64,000 nt of DNA, taken from Brachionus manjavacas. Taxonomy: Eukaryota; Rotifera; Eurotatoria; Ploima; Brachionidae. The notes below the pieces were generated by a model that was given only the letters and a program-made list of their open reading frames with translations, had not been told where the DNA came from and made no database searches. The DNA lies in assembly GCA_019054805.1 (NCBI GenBank), contig JAHQIY010000014.1:2294001-2358000 (forward strand). Reading direction: 5' to 3'. Shown one piece after another: positions 34,023-44,913 of the stretch. The translations under genes and the position numbers were made by a program. Every line of letters starts with the position of its first letter. The stretch's first letter is position 1.

Positions 34023-35968
34023 ATTTCATAACCTGAGGTCCAAAAAGTTCAATATAAACGATTTTCCTCTTCATTTTCTTACAATTGTAATATGTTTATA
34101 TATATGAATATTTTTTATTCAAACCTAACGTTATAGTATAACAAAAAAAATCTTTCAAATAATTGAATTAAAATTAATCACAATTATTAAGCTACTAATA
34201 ACAGAGCCGATTTTTAAATGGAACCGGTTTCAAAAAGCTGAAAAAATCTGTTTCAGTTAAAAGGCGGTCTGAAAATCAATTTGAAACTATTGAGAGGATG
34301 AATTTAAAAGTTTGATTTTTGAAAATAATTTCAAATGATATTGTCTCTATTTGCAAAAATTCAATGGTGACAAATAGAACATTCCTTAAATAAACCAAAA
34401 AGTCGATTTGAAATAAATTTTATGATGCAAAAAAATTTAAAATTTTAATTGAAATATAGAATTTTTATTAATTAAATAATTTAAAATTTGAAAAAAATTT
34501 TATTTTTCATTGTTTTTTTAAATAATAAATAAAAAAGAAAAATTTTTTTTTTCATTTCGCGCCAAATCCGTGAAATCAGTCTCTAACCAGTTTTAAAATC
34601 AATTTGATTCTTCAATAAGTTTCTTAAACCTTTCTTATTTTCTTTTAAAGCCAGTTGTAAGAATCGGTTTTAGTTTGGAACCGACTTTCTAAATCGGAAC
34701 AAAACTAGTTTTAAATTGGATTGTATCTAAAGCTATATAAAGATTAGTCGATTTATATAACAAGTCTTTGCAATTGCAAGTTATAAAAATTTGACGACAA
34801 TCACTTTTTTTAATGAGTTATCTATTTGGCAATATTGTCAAAAGGGGATGAAATTTAGAATTCTTTATTAATAATTTTCTAATGTATTTTTGGATGTAAA
34901 ATTTTGAATTTTATACTAGTTTAAAAAAATGAAATTTCAAAATTCGATTTTCAGGTCAAAAATTTCTTTTTTGGATAATTTCACTTTTTAACTTTATGTA
35001 TCAGTTATAAACATTGGATAAATATTTGGTTCTATGAATGTAAAATTGTAATTTTGTTTAAAAATGGATTATAACTTTACCAGCTTTCATCTAAAGTAAA
35101 TTTTCAAAAAAACTATCAAGTTGTAGATGGACAGCATTACTTAAACTTATCTTTTAAAATCAAGCTCCTCTAAAGAGACTTCTCTGTGGATTCTGAGGTT
35201 GAGAGTTGACAAAACATGTAAAAAAGTGAAGGAAGTTTAAATATAATTTTATTTTCAAAATGTTAACCAAGACATAAATTTGTTTTTTTTGTATCGTTAA
35301 TAAAACATTAATTTTTTTGTACAAATTTTAAAAAAATTCAAGTGAAGTAGGCAAAAAAAGGCAATTAAATCATAAGAAAAGAGTCATTTTGATTTAAAAA
35401 AAAAGGTTAAAAAATATTAAAATTCGACCTCAGAATTAACTTTAGTGATTAAAATCAATTCGAGTTTTTGTCTAATTTTTGTTTTATTGTTTTGTTTTCT
35501 TTTTTTAAACAATAATATCTAACTTTAATTTTAGATTCACATTTTATATGTTTTCTTAATCTCCATCCGAATTCTGAAAAGCATTTGATAAAGATTTTAA
35601 ATTTAAAAAAAAGAATAAAAAATTTAAATTCTAAATTGATGTAAATTGTTGTATGCGATGGTTTAAAGACAAACTCACGGTCTTGAAAATGATCGGGACT
35701 AATTTTTGCACTATTTAATAAAAATCCAATTCAAAGTAGGGGTTTAATCAGAAGATTATTATTTAAAAAGAGCATGCTTTTTTAAAATTTTATTAAATCC
35801 TAAAGCTTAAGTTTTAAAAATTTGACAAGAGAAAATGTTCACTCGAGAGATTTTTGCCGAAAATTATGACAAAGAAAAATTAAAAATTCTACAAAACTTG
35901 AACAGCCAGGTATTTTGAGCGTACTTTTTTGACATTGTTTGATTCTAATTTTTGCCAAGATACAATCC
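34023..35968. other. Intergenic AT-rich region
   Basis: No exon, RNA gene or repeat with clear boundaries was seen on either strand. It precedes the single-exon gene at 35,969. Confidence 0.5.
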
Positions 35969-36577
35969 ATGGCTTTAAAACTTGACCTGATAGTCAGCCA
36001 TGCAGAAGAGAACATATTCAAGATAAAATCATCGAATTCGAACAACTTCCGTAACTCACTCCTTGAGATAAACAATTCGCTTGAAATAAAACCTGCTGAT
36101 TGTGAAAAAGCGACAAACGGGCACCAGGCAAGTGCAGGCTGCAGCTTTGACTTGGACGACGAGATAAAACTGGCCGATCATCACCAATTGGTAAAGATAA
36201 TTGACCAGAAGCCGCAAAATGGCCAGAAAAAAATTAGGAAAATTAACAAAAATAAACAGGCCACATTTCAAGCAGAGAATAAGCAATTTTGCGCGGTACA
36301 GACAAAACCGGAGCCTAACACCATCAACAAACGAAGCAAACAGCAGCGAATTTTTAACACATTTGTTCGCGAGTCCATAAATCAACTGCTGGGACCAGAT
36401 TTTATGAGGACCCATGATGTCCAAGACATAGACTCGCAAGTTATGGAAATGATACGGAAAGAGGCAGTGGAGCACTATTTACCTGATAATATTCGACCGA
36501 GACGCGCTTGGCATTTGGCAAAGGCATCACTAAGGACTCTGAAAAGAACTCTAAACAATCGAAAGCCTAAAGCTTAA
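35969..36577 (+). CDS. Unrecognised 202-aa basic protein, single exon
   Basis: An intact frame from ATG (context AATCCATGG, good for a eukaryotic start) to TAA. The higher GC and varied composition contrast with flanking spacer, which supports coding. The N-terminal half is Asn/Ser/Lys-rich and acidic in patches (about 55-75); the middle is strongly basic (IRKINKNKQ). The C-terminal 75 residues look folded and helical: RIFNTFVRESINQLLGPDF, then VMEMIRKEAVEHYLPDN, then an RPRRAWHLAKASLR basic tail. A DNA- or RNA-binding nuclear protein is plausible from charge, but I recognise no family. No signal peptide or membrane segment is present. In-frame codons upstream of the ATG lack another ATG. Confidence 0.7.
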   Translation: MALKLDLIVSHAEENIFKIKSSNSNNFRNSLLEINNSLEIKPADCEKATNGHQASAGCSFDLDDEIKLADHHQLVKIIDQKPQNGQKKIRKINKNKQATFQAENKQFCAVQTKPEPNTINKRSKQQRIFNTFVRESINQLLGPDFMRTHDVQDIDSQVMEMIRKEAVEHYLPDNIRPRRAWHLAKASLRTLKRTLNNRKPKA

Positions 36578-37203
36578 TTAATTTTTAATCATCTTTTTCT
36601 CTTGTACTTATGTAAGTAGTTTATGTAATTTTGTCGCCTAATTGATTCACTTGATTTAGATTTAATGTTTGTTTTGTTCTTAAATTTAATTTATTTAATT
36701 TAAGTTAAAATTTATGTTTAAAAAAAAGTTTACTCATTTTTTTGTTGTTGTGTTTAAAAATTCCAATTTTGTTCTTTCAAAATTTTAATTACCTCAAATA
36801 AATTTTTAATTATTAGCTTATCATTTATTCAACAACAAAAAAATTCAATTTTATTTTAGATTTTAATTATTTTTATCAAGCTTTCCAAATAAAAGCACAG
36901 ACAATTTATATTTGATTTTTTGCGTAATTAATTTGTTATATTTTATTTATTAAATAACCTTGCCATGAATCACAGATTTCACGCAAAGGCATCTCTTAAA
37001 GAAAAATTCTCTTACAGCCTAGTAGAAAATATGAGGCTCTTTTCAACATCAATCGTGATAAGTTCATTAAGATTAGTTTTTTGATACTTGCAAAATTAAA
37101 TAAACATGTTTTTTGATATTTGATATTTTAGGCTACACGACAGTGTAAAAATGGAGATATCATTATACATATGGTAAAGAAAAAGAGAAAAAGAGAGACT
37201 TTA

Positions 37204-37509
37204 TTGCATACCGTTTTGTAGATAATTAAAATCTCTACATTCTTTTATAAAAAATGAATATTTATTCTTGAGCTCTCGGTCAAAATTTGTGATATTCTTT
37301 TAAAATTAAGAAACCATGTCTTGAAATAAAATTGTCTCTAAATAAAATTTTGCTTTTTATGCTTTTTTTGTCTTAAAATAATTAAATAAGAATTGCCTTA
37401 GTTAAAGCAAAAATAAATTAAGAGTAATTTTGACCGAGAGCTCCAAAATAAATATTCATTTTTTATATAAGAATGTAGAGATTTTAGTTATCTACAAAAC
37501 GGTATGCAA
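37204..37509. mobile_element. 306-bp MITE with long terminal inverted repeats and TTA duplication
   Basis: Arms of about 85 bp are near-perfect reverse complements, starting TTGCATACCGTTTTGTAG and ending CTACAAAACGGTATGCAA; both arms carry GAGCTCTCGGTCAAAA at their inner ends. A TTA trinucleotide immediately precedes (37,201-37,203) and follows (37,510-37,512) the element, the 3-bp duplication typical of PIF/Harbinger-type elements. Internal sequence is non-coding. Confidence 0.8.
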
Positions 37510-37643
37510 TTAAGTTTTCAATTTTTTAAAATTAAAGAATTTTACCAAAAAAATACATTTTTTGCTATTTTTTTAGTTTATCAGCAATGAGCTTTTTAAA
37601 AAAAGAGCTAGGGCACAATTAATTTTTTGCAATAATGCTGAGG

Positions 37644-37836
37644 GGCCCTTCAATGGACACCTCAAGGGCGACGTAAGGTAGGACGACCAGCAGTAACATG
37701 GAGGTCAACAATCACGAAAGAGCTCATCGAAATGGGGATGACATGGGGAGAAGCAAGGGTAAAGGCAAAAGATCGACTTGAGTGGAAATCAAAAGTAATG
37801 ACCCTATGCTCCACAAGGAGTGAATAAGGAAAAAAA
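37644..37836 (+). mobile_element. 5'-truncated LINE insertion with target-site duplication
   Basis: It encodes the extreme C-terminus of a non-LTR endonuclease/reverse-transcriptase ORF (ALQWTPQG, then VGRPAVTWRSTI and TWGEARVKAKDRLEW, stop) followed by an A-run. The 10-bp direct repeat aatgctgagg flanks it (37,634-37,643; 37,837-37,846), which defines the insertion precisely. The same family occurs at 46,394-46,660 and 62,890-63,165 on the minus strand. Confidence 0.85.
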
Positions 37837-38185
37837 AATGCTGAGGCTATTCTCTTTCATATAGTTAGTGGTCGGAAGGTCAAGGTATAATCATTATCTT
37901 GAAAACATATGGTCCGTTAACAGCAACCCAAGATTTTACTCGTTATTACCAGTTTTATAATTCAAAAACTAGGTCTTATGATCCAACTGATACTCTTGCG
38001 TAAAAGTTTTTCAAATTCTCTACAAAATGGTCGATGGTCGGAAGTTTTTGGATTATTCCTAATACCATCCGACCGCGGTCAGTGTTTTAGTAAAAAACAG
38101 GTGGTCCGTATTTTAGCATAAGCCGTTAAGTTTCATATTGCCCAAAAAGCATTAAAGAATTCTTTGAATTCTATTAAATCAACTA

Positions 38186-38274
38186 TTATATACATTGGCT
38201 AAAGTTAAACTGTATGATGGGTAAGATTACATTATTTTCCCATTATACAGTTTAACTTTGACCACTGTAAATAA
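38186..38274. repeat. Short palindrome
   Basis: AAAGTTAAACTGTATGATGGG and CCCATTATACAGTTTAACTTT form an imperfect stem around a 17-bp spacer. It may be a tiny fold-back element or a hairpin-forming non-coding sequence. Confidence 0.6.
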
Positions 38275-38299
38275 GACATTCTAATAAAAATATATTTTA

Positions 38300-38945
38300 T
38301 TTTAAATAAAATTTGGTTTAATTTTTTTGTATTTGAATTACAAAATATATCCAATGTTAGAAATAACATTGAAAAATGCGTTTCAACTAATTTTAAGTTA
38401 ATATTGCAAGCATGAAAAACTTTTAGTTCACCTAATTTATGCTGAAAGGCAAACATTTAAGAAGAGAGCGCATTTAGGTATTTGGGATTATGGAAAGAGT
38501 AATACCAAGTCAACCAGATCAGAGCAAATGATATTTCAAAAGCTCCCCCAAAAAAAAAATCCTAAAAAACTATTAACTAATTTTTATATCAGTTTCGAGA
38601 ATAAGGCATTCTATTAAATTTTGAGTTTTATTCAATTTGCTCGCATAATCTAAAACTCTATCGTCTTATTCTATTTTGAAAACCTCAGAACAAAATATTT
38701 CGTATAATAAGTGAACTATGGTTCACCAAACCGACTAAAAATAAAAATTAAAAATTAAAATTAAACTCATTCAATCTCACTAAAGAGTTTAATATCAAAT
38801 ATGAAAATGCTTGCAATGTTAACTTAAAATTAATTTTTTATTTGAAACTGAAAAAATAATTTGAAACATCGCACTTTTTCAATGTTATTTCAACATTGGA
38901 TACATTTTGTAATTCAAACACAAAAAATTAAACCATTTTATCGTT
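38300..38945. mobile_element. Inverted-repeat element with about 400-bp spacer
   Basis: The left arm (about 38,311-38,415) contains GGTTTAATTTTTT, TTTGAATTACAAAAT, ATCCAATGTT and TTGCAAGCAT. The right arm (about 38,813-38,945) contains their reverse complements in mirror order. The arms have diverged by small indels. The spacer shows no transposase, so this is an old non-autonomous fold-back element. Confidence 0.55.
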
Positions 38946-40301
38946 GAAATAATATAAGGGATATTAATTTTGATACAAATTTCTTTATTTAAAAAATGAT
39001 CAAATTATTTAGTTTTTATTTTATGTTAATCAAAAAGTTTGAACAACGGAGAAAGCTTTAATTGTGATCAGACGTGATCATAAAACGTGGCTGACTCAGG
39101 AAAACAACAATCTCACATAAAATAATAAAAATATTTTTATTCATTTTAATTATATATTGCAACCAGGGACAATTAGTTATTAAAACAAAACTAAAATAAT
39201 TGATAAAGGATCACTAAGGAAATCCAATGGAGTCAAAATTAAGCATGTTTTCACACGTTAACATTAAGATTAGTTTTTTGATATTTCTAAAATTATATAA
39301 GAGAAAATTAAAAAAGATTAAATTTAATTTATCTCAAGGAAACATAAAATAATAAAAAAGAAAGCTTTAAAATCAAAAATTGATTTTTTTGTGTCTTAAT
39401 ATCGAAGCTTTATTCTAGTTGAGTTAATCAAAAGTCAAAAATTATTTAAAAAATCTGCTTAAGCTTTACACTAAGTCAAATTTGACTTAAGAAATATTTT
39501 TTGGCTATCATTTAATAAATTTAAAAAAAAATAAATTATTCACAAAAAAGATAAAATTTACAGACAAATTAAATATTTCCAGTGCGATCAATTAGACCAA
39601 AATGATGATAGATTAATGTAGTTGACTTAAGAAATAACTGACAAAAATTTTAAAAATAAATTTAAATCAAATAAATAGAGAATGACATTACGTGGTGCTG
39701 GGCAAAATACGGACATCCTAATAATTTTTTTTTCATTTTCATTTACCTAAGCAAAATTTGATTTTTGAATTTTGACAATTACATGAAAGTTTCTATCAAC
39801 TCTGGAAAAAAAATTATTTTTTGGGTTATAAAATCAGAAATTTTGAATTAAAGCAACATTTATTCGATTGACTTTTGATTGACCAAAATTTATGTAAAAT
39901 TTATCAAGAAACTTAACAAAAAAATATTAAAACAAACGGTCAAGCAAAATTCTTAAATGACAACAGTTCGTGACAAAACAATCGACTTTTAAAGATGCTT
40001 CGGAAACAATTAATGACTATTAAAAATATAAAGTATTTTTTGATATCAAAAAAATTTCCTAATTTTTAATTTGTTTCAAGTAGAGCTTCTTAGGCAAAAA
40101 GAGTCAAAGAAAAAAAATAGATAATATGCTTAGAAAAATATATATTTTAAACAAAACATTTTAAATTGCAAATTTAAAAACGAGAAGTGAAATTTTGATT
40201 TATTCTTTTCAGTTTCTGATCAAACATTCATTATGTTTTTTAAAGGGAGTTAAAAAATTATAAAAATTATTAAATCAATAGTTAGCATTCAATCAAAATT
40301 T

Positions 40302-41684
40302 CTAAAAATTTAATTTTAAAAAATTTAGTTTCAAAAAAATGTTGTTTTTTTTATCTGTAAATACAAACAATAATCTAAGCAAAAGTTCTATTATTTCGAC
40401 CATACTTAAAAAGCTTATACCTAAAAATAAACCTGCAACGCCGCCAACGCTTGATATAAGATCAAACAAACTAGTCATAGGTGTTTCCTCGATTTTTTCG
40501 TAACTCAAACTTTCATAATAAATATTTACCATGGCATTTGTGCTATTTCTAAATTGAACTGAGACAGTTTTTGAAAATTTATCTTTTTCACACTCTAAAG
40601 GACATATTGGAATACACTTTTTTTGAATCGTTTCAGTTGTGAAAAAAGTTCTAGAAGTTTCATTATAACATCTATTATTTAAAAAATCACAAAACTTTGC
40701 ATCAAAAATCGATTCTAAGAACGATTCGGTACAATTGCACGCTTCCACTAGCATTTTTTGAAAGCAGTGTTCAATGCAACTAATTTGAGTATAAAAACCA
40801 GTCTTAGCTAGAATAAGTTTATAAAAATGGGATTCGTGGCTATCCAATCTACCCAGCGTTCCATCACATTTGCTATATGGTTTTGGTTCAGACCGAGAAA
40901 AAGATCTTCTTAAAGCTATGTTTGTTGTAAAACCTGTTCCAACTATTACTCTATTCCCTGAACTTGGCGAACTGGTTCGATTATGGATAAATATAATTCC
41001 GCCATATTCGCTAATATAGCTTTTTAGATATTCATGTACGCTCAAATCCAACTCTAGTCTCAAACCATCTGATCTTTGGTTTCGTAACATTGTTTTAATA
41101 GGTACTTGGGTTTTGTTTTCATTAAATCCAGAATTAAATGTGTAACAATTTCCATATTCTGAGTGGAAAAAATATTTGTATTCATCCAAAGAAACTTGTG
41201 TATGATTGAAAACCGATGATTTTATTAGCTTCTGCTTGGCGTCTCCAAATGTTTCTTTTTGACTCCAAAATCCACCATCTTGATCAATAATGTTTCTGAT
41301 ATATAATGAAAAATAATTTTTTGAATATTGATCAAAACTGAAATAATAGTTTAATGCCGGAATTAATAGTTCAGCTGCATTCAAAGTTGTATAAGAGTTA
41401 ATATTACAAATGGTAATTGCAGGAAATTCGGCAAATGTGTCACTTTCAATTCTAATCTTTGTTGTTACGTCATAACTAAAATACTTTGAAATATTTCTGA
41501 AAACAAGATAGCAGCAAAAAGATGCTGATAGAACGGAGCATATAATCCATAATGTTTTCAAAGCTATTCTTGTCGATTTAAATATGTTAGGTATACCATG
41601 ACAACTTGTTGAAAGTATTATTTGAACGACAATCAGTTTTATTTTAACAAATAAAGAATATTTATTCTGATTTTTAGTTTCCAT
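40302..41684 (-). CDS. DEG/ENaC family sodium channel subunit (single exon)
   Basis: Trimeric, amiloride-sensitive-type cation channel subunit at the plasma membrane. The 460-aa protein has the N-terminal His-Gly gating motif in SCHGIPNI (29-30), TM1 at about 43-63, then FPAITICN after TM1 as in the family, and a Cys-rich extracellular domain (CIEHCF..ACNC, CIPICPLEC). TM2 at about 412-440 is preceded by SSVGGVAGLFLGIS, whose G-I-S matches the G/S-x-S selectivity filter, followed by S-x-x-E. It is shorter than most relatives (500-600 aa), with a compressed finger/knuckle region. Peptide-gated, acid-sensing and mechanosensitive roles cannot be separated from sequence alone. The ATG at 41,684 is the first in frame. 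The intronless structure is unusual next to the spliced neighbours and may indicate retroposition or intron loss. Confidence 0.9.
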   Translation of the reverse strand: METKNQNKYSLFVKIKLIVVQIILSTSCHGIPNIFKSTRIALKTLWIICSVLSASFCCYLVFRNISKYFSYDVTTKIRIESDTFAEFPAITICNINSYTTLNAAELLIPALNYYFSFDQYSKNYFSLYIRNIIDQDGGFWSQKETFGDAKQKLIKSSVFNHTQVSLDEYKYFFHSEYGNCYTFNSGFNENKTQVPIKTMLRNQRSDGLRLELDLSVHEYLKSYISEYGGIIFIHNRTSSPSSGNRVIVGTGFTTNIALRRSFSRSEPKPYSKCDGTLGRLDSHESHFYKLILAKTGFYTQISCIEHCFQKMLVEACNCTESFLESIFDAKFCDFLNNRCYNETSRTFFTTETIQKKCIPICPLECEKDKFSKTVSVQFRNSTNAMVNIYYESLSYEKIEETPMTSLFDLISSVGGVAGLFLGISFLSMVEIIELLLRLLFVFTDKKNNIFLKLNFLKLNF

Positions 41685-42938
41685 TTTTTTTGCAAATTTT
41701 AAAAATCAAAGTATTTATACTCAAAAACTTGAAAAATTAAAAATATGTTACCAAGTGGGCTATTCTAAAATGTAAAAGGAATTATGCTTTTAAATGTTTA
41801 ATGGTAAAATTTTAACTAAAAAAAGGAAATATTTAAAAATCAAAAAAACAAAAAGAAAAACTATTTTTTGAGTAAAATTTAAAATATTGTTTTTGTAAAG
41901 AAAATAATCGATTTGTGATGTCAATTAATCAATCATAATTTTGCTGAAATAATAATTTTATATATTAAATTTAGCTATAGCTTTATTTACTGGCAAATCA
42001 AGATAAGTAGCCCTTAGTTTTAAAGCACAAGTTGAGAAATTTTTTCTTAGATTTAAAAAAAGGTTTAATCTTCTGGACTAAATAAAGCCAAACCATTTTT
42101 ATTAAATGGTCTTTTGGTCAGAGTCAAAATCATTGGAATTATTCAAAATATAAATAAGATTAAAATTGGCTGATTATTATTAAATAAAGAAAAGAAATAA
42201 AATATATTCTGTTTAAAATTTTATAGATATTTAAAGTAAAATCTTAATTATTATTAAAAATAAAGTCATTACTTTTGGGATCATAAAATTATTTAATATT
42301 GGACAATTTAATATAGAAAAAATACTGAAATATTTATACGCATAAATATAATTTTATTTTTCAGACAAAGTAAAATTTTTGCTCAATTCTCAATTTGCTC
42401 TTTTTTCTCAAAAATTTCAAATGCGCAGTTTTTTAACTTTTAAAGCTTTCAAATTTCAATTTAAAATAATTGCAAATAAATTGCGCATTTGAAATTTTGG
42501 AACAAAAAGAGCAAATTAAAAATTGAGCAAAAATTTAACTTTGTCATTTTTTATTTTTGAACCAGAAACAGTTTAAAATTAAAACTTCTCGTCATTTTTA
42601 CTTAAAAAATTAACAAATGATGAACGTCCCATAAAACTTAGACAGCAGATTGTTGAGTTGTAACCAAACCAATGTCGTTCCCAAGATCGTATGAAAAAAT
42701 GGAAAGGAAACCAATTAGCGCACTAGGAGTCAGCTTTGACAGTAGCTGAAATTAAAAATACTGAAATACTTTATTCTAAAAAAATAGTCTTATAGACTCA
42801 CAGATAAACTTGGTTTTAAAAAATTTATTTTTGATTCATAATATAAATAACTAAAAATATGTAAATTCATTTTCAACTAATATTTTGTATCTAAAGAAAA
42901 TTATATTCTAGAACAAAAATCAATACTGTTAACTAAAC
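41685..42938. other. Intergenic region upstream of the DEG/ENaC gene
   Basis: AT-rich; should hold the channel promoter. Contains an inverted-repeat element at 42,364-42,545 and no gene. Confidence 0.5.
42364..42545. mobile_element. Short fold-back element
   Basis: Left end GACAAAG-TAAAATTTTTGC; right end GCAAAAATTTAACTTTGTC. The inner parts (AATTTGCTCTTTTT, TTTCAAATGCGCA) are also mirrored. Arms are about 75 bp with a short spacer. No clear target-site duplication. Probably a MITE. Confidence 0.65.
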
Positions 42939-42944
42939 CTTCGA

Positions 42945-43260
42945 CCGGTCCTTAGTCTGGATGAGAAAATGAGGAAGGACGGTGATGATGCAGATGCCTA
43001 ACGGCCGGGGCAAGAAGGCTTTCAAGCAAGAGCTGATGACGTGTTTGACAAACCCTTAGTACGTAGTGAAAAAAGTTAAGTATCTTTATTTGGAAATGCT
43101 TATATTCATTTATAGATACGCTTGGTTTTTGGTTACAAGCTAGTTTAAGTAGTTGTCGAGTTCGCAGGCTTTAAGTGCTCGGATGTAAACATTGAAAAAA
43201 GTAAAGTATCTTTATTTGGAAATGCTTGTATCCATTTATAGATGTTTTAAATAAAGTGTG
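42945..43260 (+). repeat. Dispersed repeat, first copy (with internal partial duplication)
   Basis: The block with GAGCTGATGACGTGTTTGA, then CCCTTAGTACGTAGTGAAAA, AAGTATCTTTATTTGGA and CGCTTGGTTTTTGGTT recurs at 43,570-43,770 and 60,046-60,245. Here a second partial unit (GTAAAGTATCTTTATTTGGA to TTTATAGAT) follows directly at about 43,195. It lies outside the duplicated segment, so the repeat spread independently. Non-coding; family unknown. Confidence 0.65.
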
Positions 43261-43569
43261 AAATTCTCCCAAGCAATCAAAAAAAGAACTTCATCATCTA
43301 GCAGAATGCAATTAAAATACTCAGACAGAAAAGAAAGTTCCTTCCCAATCAAGCAATTAAAACTCATTTTTTCTTTTTCCCTTTAAACAAAAAAATTAAA
43401 CTTGTTCAAGGTATATCTTTTGACTATTAAAACCTTAAAAATATTAATCAATATTTAAATATGTTTTATTTCTCTAAGTATTTTTATTTTCTTGACTTGA
43501 AACGGCCACTTTTTAATAAAATATTAAATGAATAAACTTTTATTTTGAGGCATTAACACGTTATCACCA

Positions 43570-43770
43570 GATTCAGTCCGGAGGAGAAAATGGGGAGGGG
43601 TGATGAGACTTTCAAACAAGAGCTGATGACGTGTTTGATAAACCCTTAGTACGTAGTGAAAAAAGTTAAGTATCTTTATTTGGATATGCTTGTATCCATT
43701 TATAGATACGCTTGGTTTTTGGTTCCAAGCTAGTTTAAGTAGTTGTCCAGTTTGCAGCTTTAATCACAAT
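43570..43770 (+). repeat. Dispersed repeat, second copy
   Basis: Same unit as at 42,945 (GAGCTGATGACGTGTTTGA to TTTAAGTAGTTGTCCAG), lying 3' of the cyclin D gene inside duplication copy A. Confidence 0.65.
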
Positions 43771-43974
43771 TTTTTTATTTTGTATCATAAACAAGATGCT
43801 TGCAGATCCTTAAGAAGGTCCGGTAAAAATGAAAATGATTAAAGCTTATAGAAAAAACAAATGAAAATTTAAAATGATAAATAATTTATTCGGCTTTGTG
43901 TATAATTTAAAAATAAGCAACTATACAAAATTTGGTTTAGAATAAAAAAATAAATGTAAAAACAAAGTGTTAGA

Positions 43975-44913
43975 TTAGAGACAGAGTGAAGAGGTTTGAG
44001 ATGAATGATGATGATGTAGACTTTGATCGAATGATAGATTTTGATCGCTGAATGGAGATACGGACAAAAGGGAATTTAAATTTAAAGTCGAATTTTCGTA
44101 TCCAGAGTCGTCACTTAAATTGTTGTATTCACAATCAAAATCATAGTCATCTTCGAATTTAACTTTTTGGTCTTGATTGTCGATTGATTTAGACAAAAAA
44201 GCTGCTTCAATTTGTTCTCGCAGTAATCGAATGCGTTCATAATCGATGTGTGCGAATTGATTTAATAAATTATGTAAATCTATTTCAACGGCTTTCAAAT
44301 TAGATAAAGCTGTTAGGAGACACGACAAGGCAATCGTGCTTGGTGGATAGAGTGAAAATTTAAAGTCAGTTGAACACAAAGCTGTCAATGCGTAAAAATG
44401 TTTTTTGATCTCGGCTGCTTGAGCATGTTGACACAAGTTGAATTGGTGCGATAGATATTCAAAATAATCGTTGGGCGCAACACAGTTTGTGTCCCATTTT
44501 AGCTTTTCTAAAATGAACAGTTCACAATGAAGGAGCTCTTGGAGAGATATTGAATTGTCAGTGTATTGAACGAGTCTTTGGGTGTCTAGTTGAACGTTTG
44601 AGCGTATCTTTGACGCCAAGAGCATGCAACAAATGCCGAACAGTTGAATATAAGACTTGTCAAGCTTGAAGCTAGTTGACTTTGCTAGAGAATAGATGAG
44701 GCGATCGAACATGTTCATGGCTGTGTAAAACACTTCATTTAAAACATTCTCTGCTTCGCATATTTCCAACATCCAAACACTTAGCATTTCTCTCATTTCA
44801 CTGCTTATGGCATCATTAAAGTAGCATCCGGCCACAGTGTAATATTCTTCTAAATTAATCATACTCTTCAAAGCCAACTCATCATTTACAAAGCATGCAC
44901 ATTGACACTGCAT
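43975..44913 (-). CDS. D-type cyclin, copy A (single exon)
   Basis: G1 cyclin that would activate CDK4/6 to phosphorylate Rb. 312 aa. The cyclin box (about 20-160) contains the class signature MREMLSVWMLEIC (40-52), NMFDRLI, and CCMLLASKIR with the CDK-contacting Lys; a second cyclin fold follows (about 165-250), and the tail is acidic and Ser-rich. The N-terminus reads MQCQCACFVNDEL and lacks the LxCxE Rb-docking motif usual at the start of D cyclins. The C-terminal DDSGYENS could serve as a phosphodegron-like site, but the classical Thr-Pro is not seen. The ATG at 44,913 is the first in frame. The near-identical gene at 60,450-61,388 differs at two residues (Ile to Thr, Cys to Ser in B). 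Confidence 0.9.
   Translation of the reverse strand: MQCQCACFVNDELALKSMINLEEYYTVAGCYFNDAISSEMREMLSVWMLEICEAENVLNEVFYTAMNMFDRLIYSLAKSTSFKLDKSYIQLFGICCMLLASKIRSNVQLDTQRLVQYTDNSISLQELLHCELFILEKLKWDTNCVAPNDYFEYLSHQFNLCQHAQAAEIKKHFYALTALCSTDFKFSLYPPSTIALSCLLTALSNLKAVEIDLHNLLNQFAHIDYERIRLLREQIEAAFLSKSIDNQDQKVKFEDDYDFDCEYNNLSDDSGYENSTLNLNSLLSVSPFSDQNLSFDQSLHHHHSSQTSSLCL

Larger units (their letters stand above)
36578..40301. other. Intergenic region rich in fold-back elements
   Basis: It contains a MITE (37,204-37,509), a 193-bp LINE insertion (37,644-37,836), a small palindrome (38,186-38,274) and a long inverted repeat (38,300-38,945). No host gene was seen. Confidence 0.6.

Noticed and set aside
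36056-36475. Minus-strand 139-codon open frame
   Set aside because: Antisense shadow of the single-exon gene at 35,969-36,577; composition is Leu/Phe-rich as expected for antisense of Asn/Lys-rich coding.
43030-43075. CTGATGA followed later by GAAAA in the dispersed repeat, hammerhead-ribozyme-like
   Set aside because: Stem II cannot close directly before GAAA (four unpaired bases intervene) and no stem I/III pairing was found, so the core is not satisfied.
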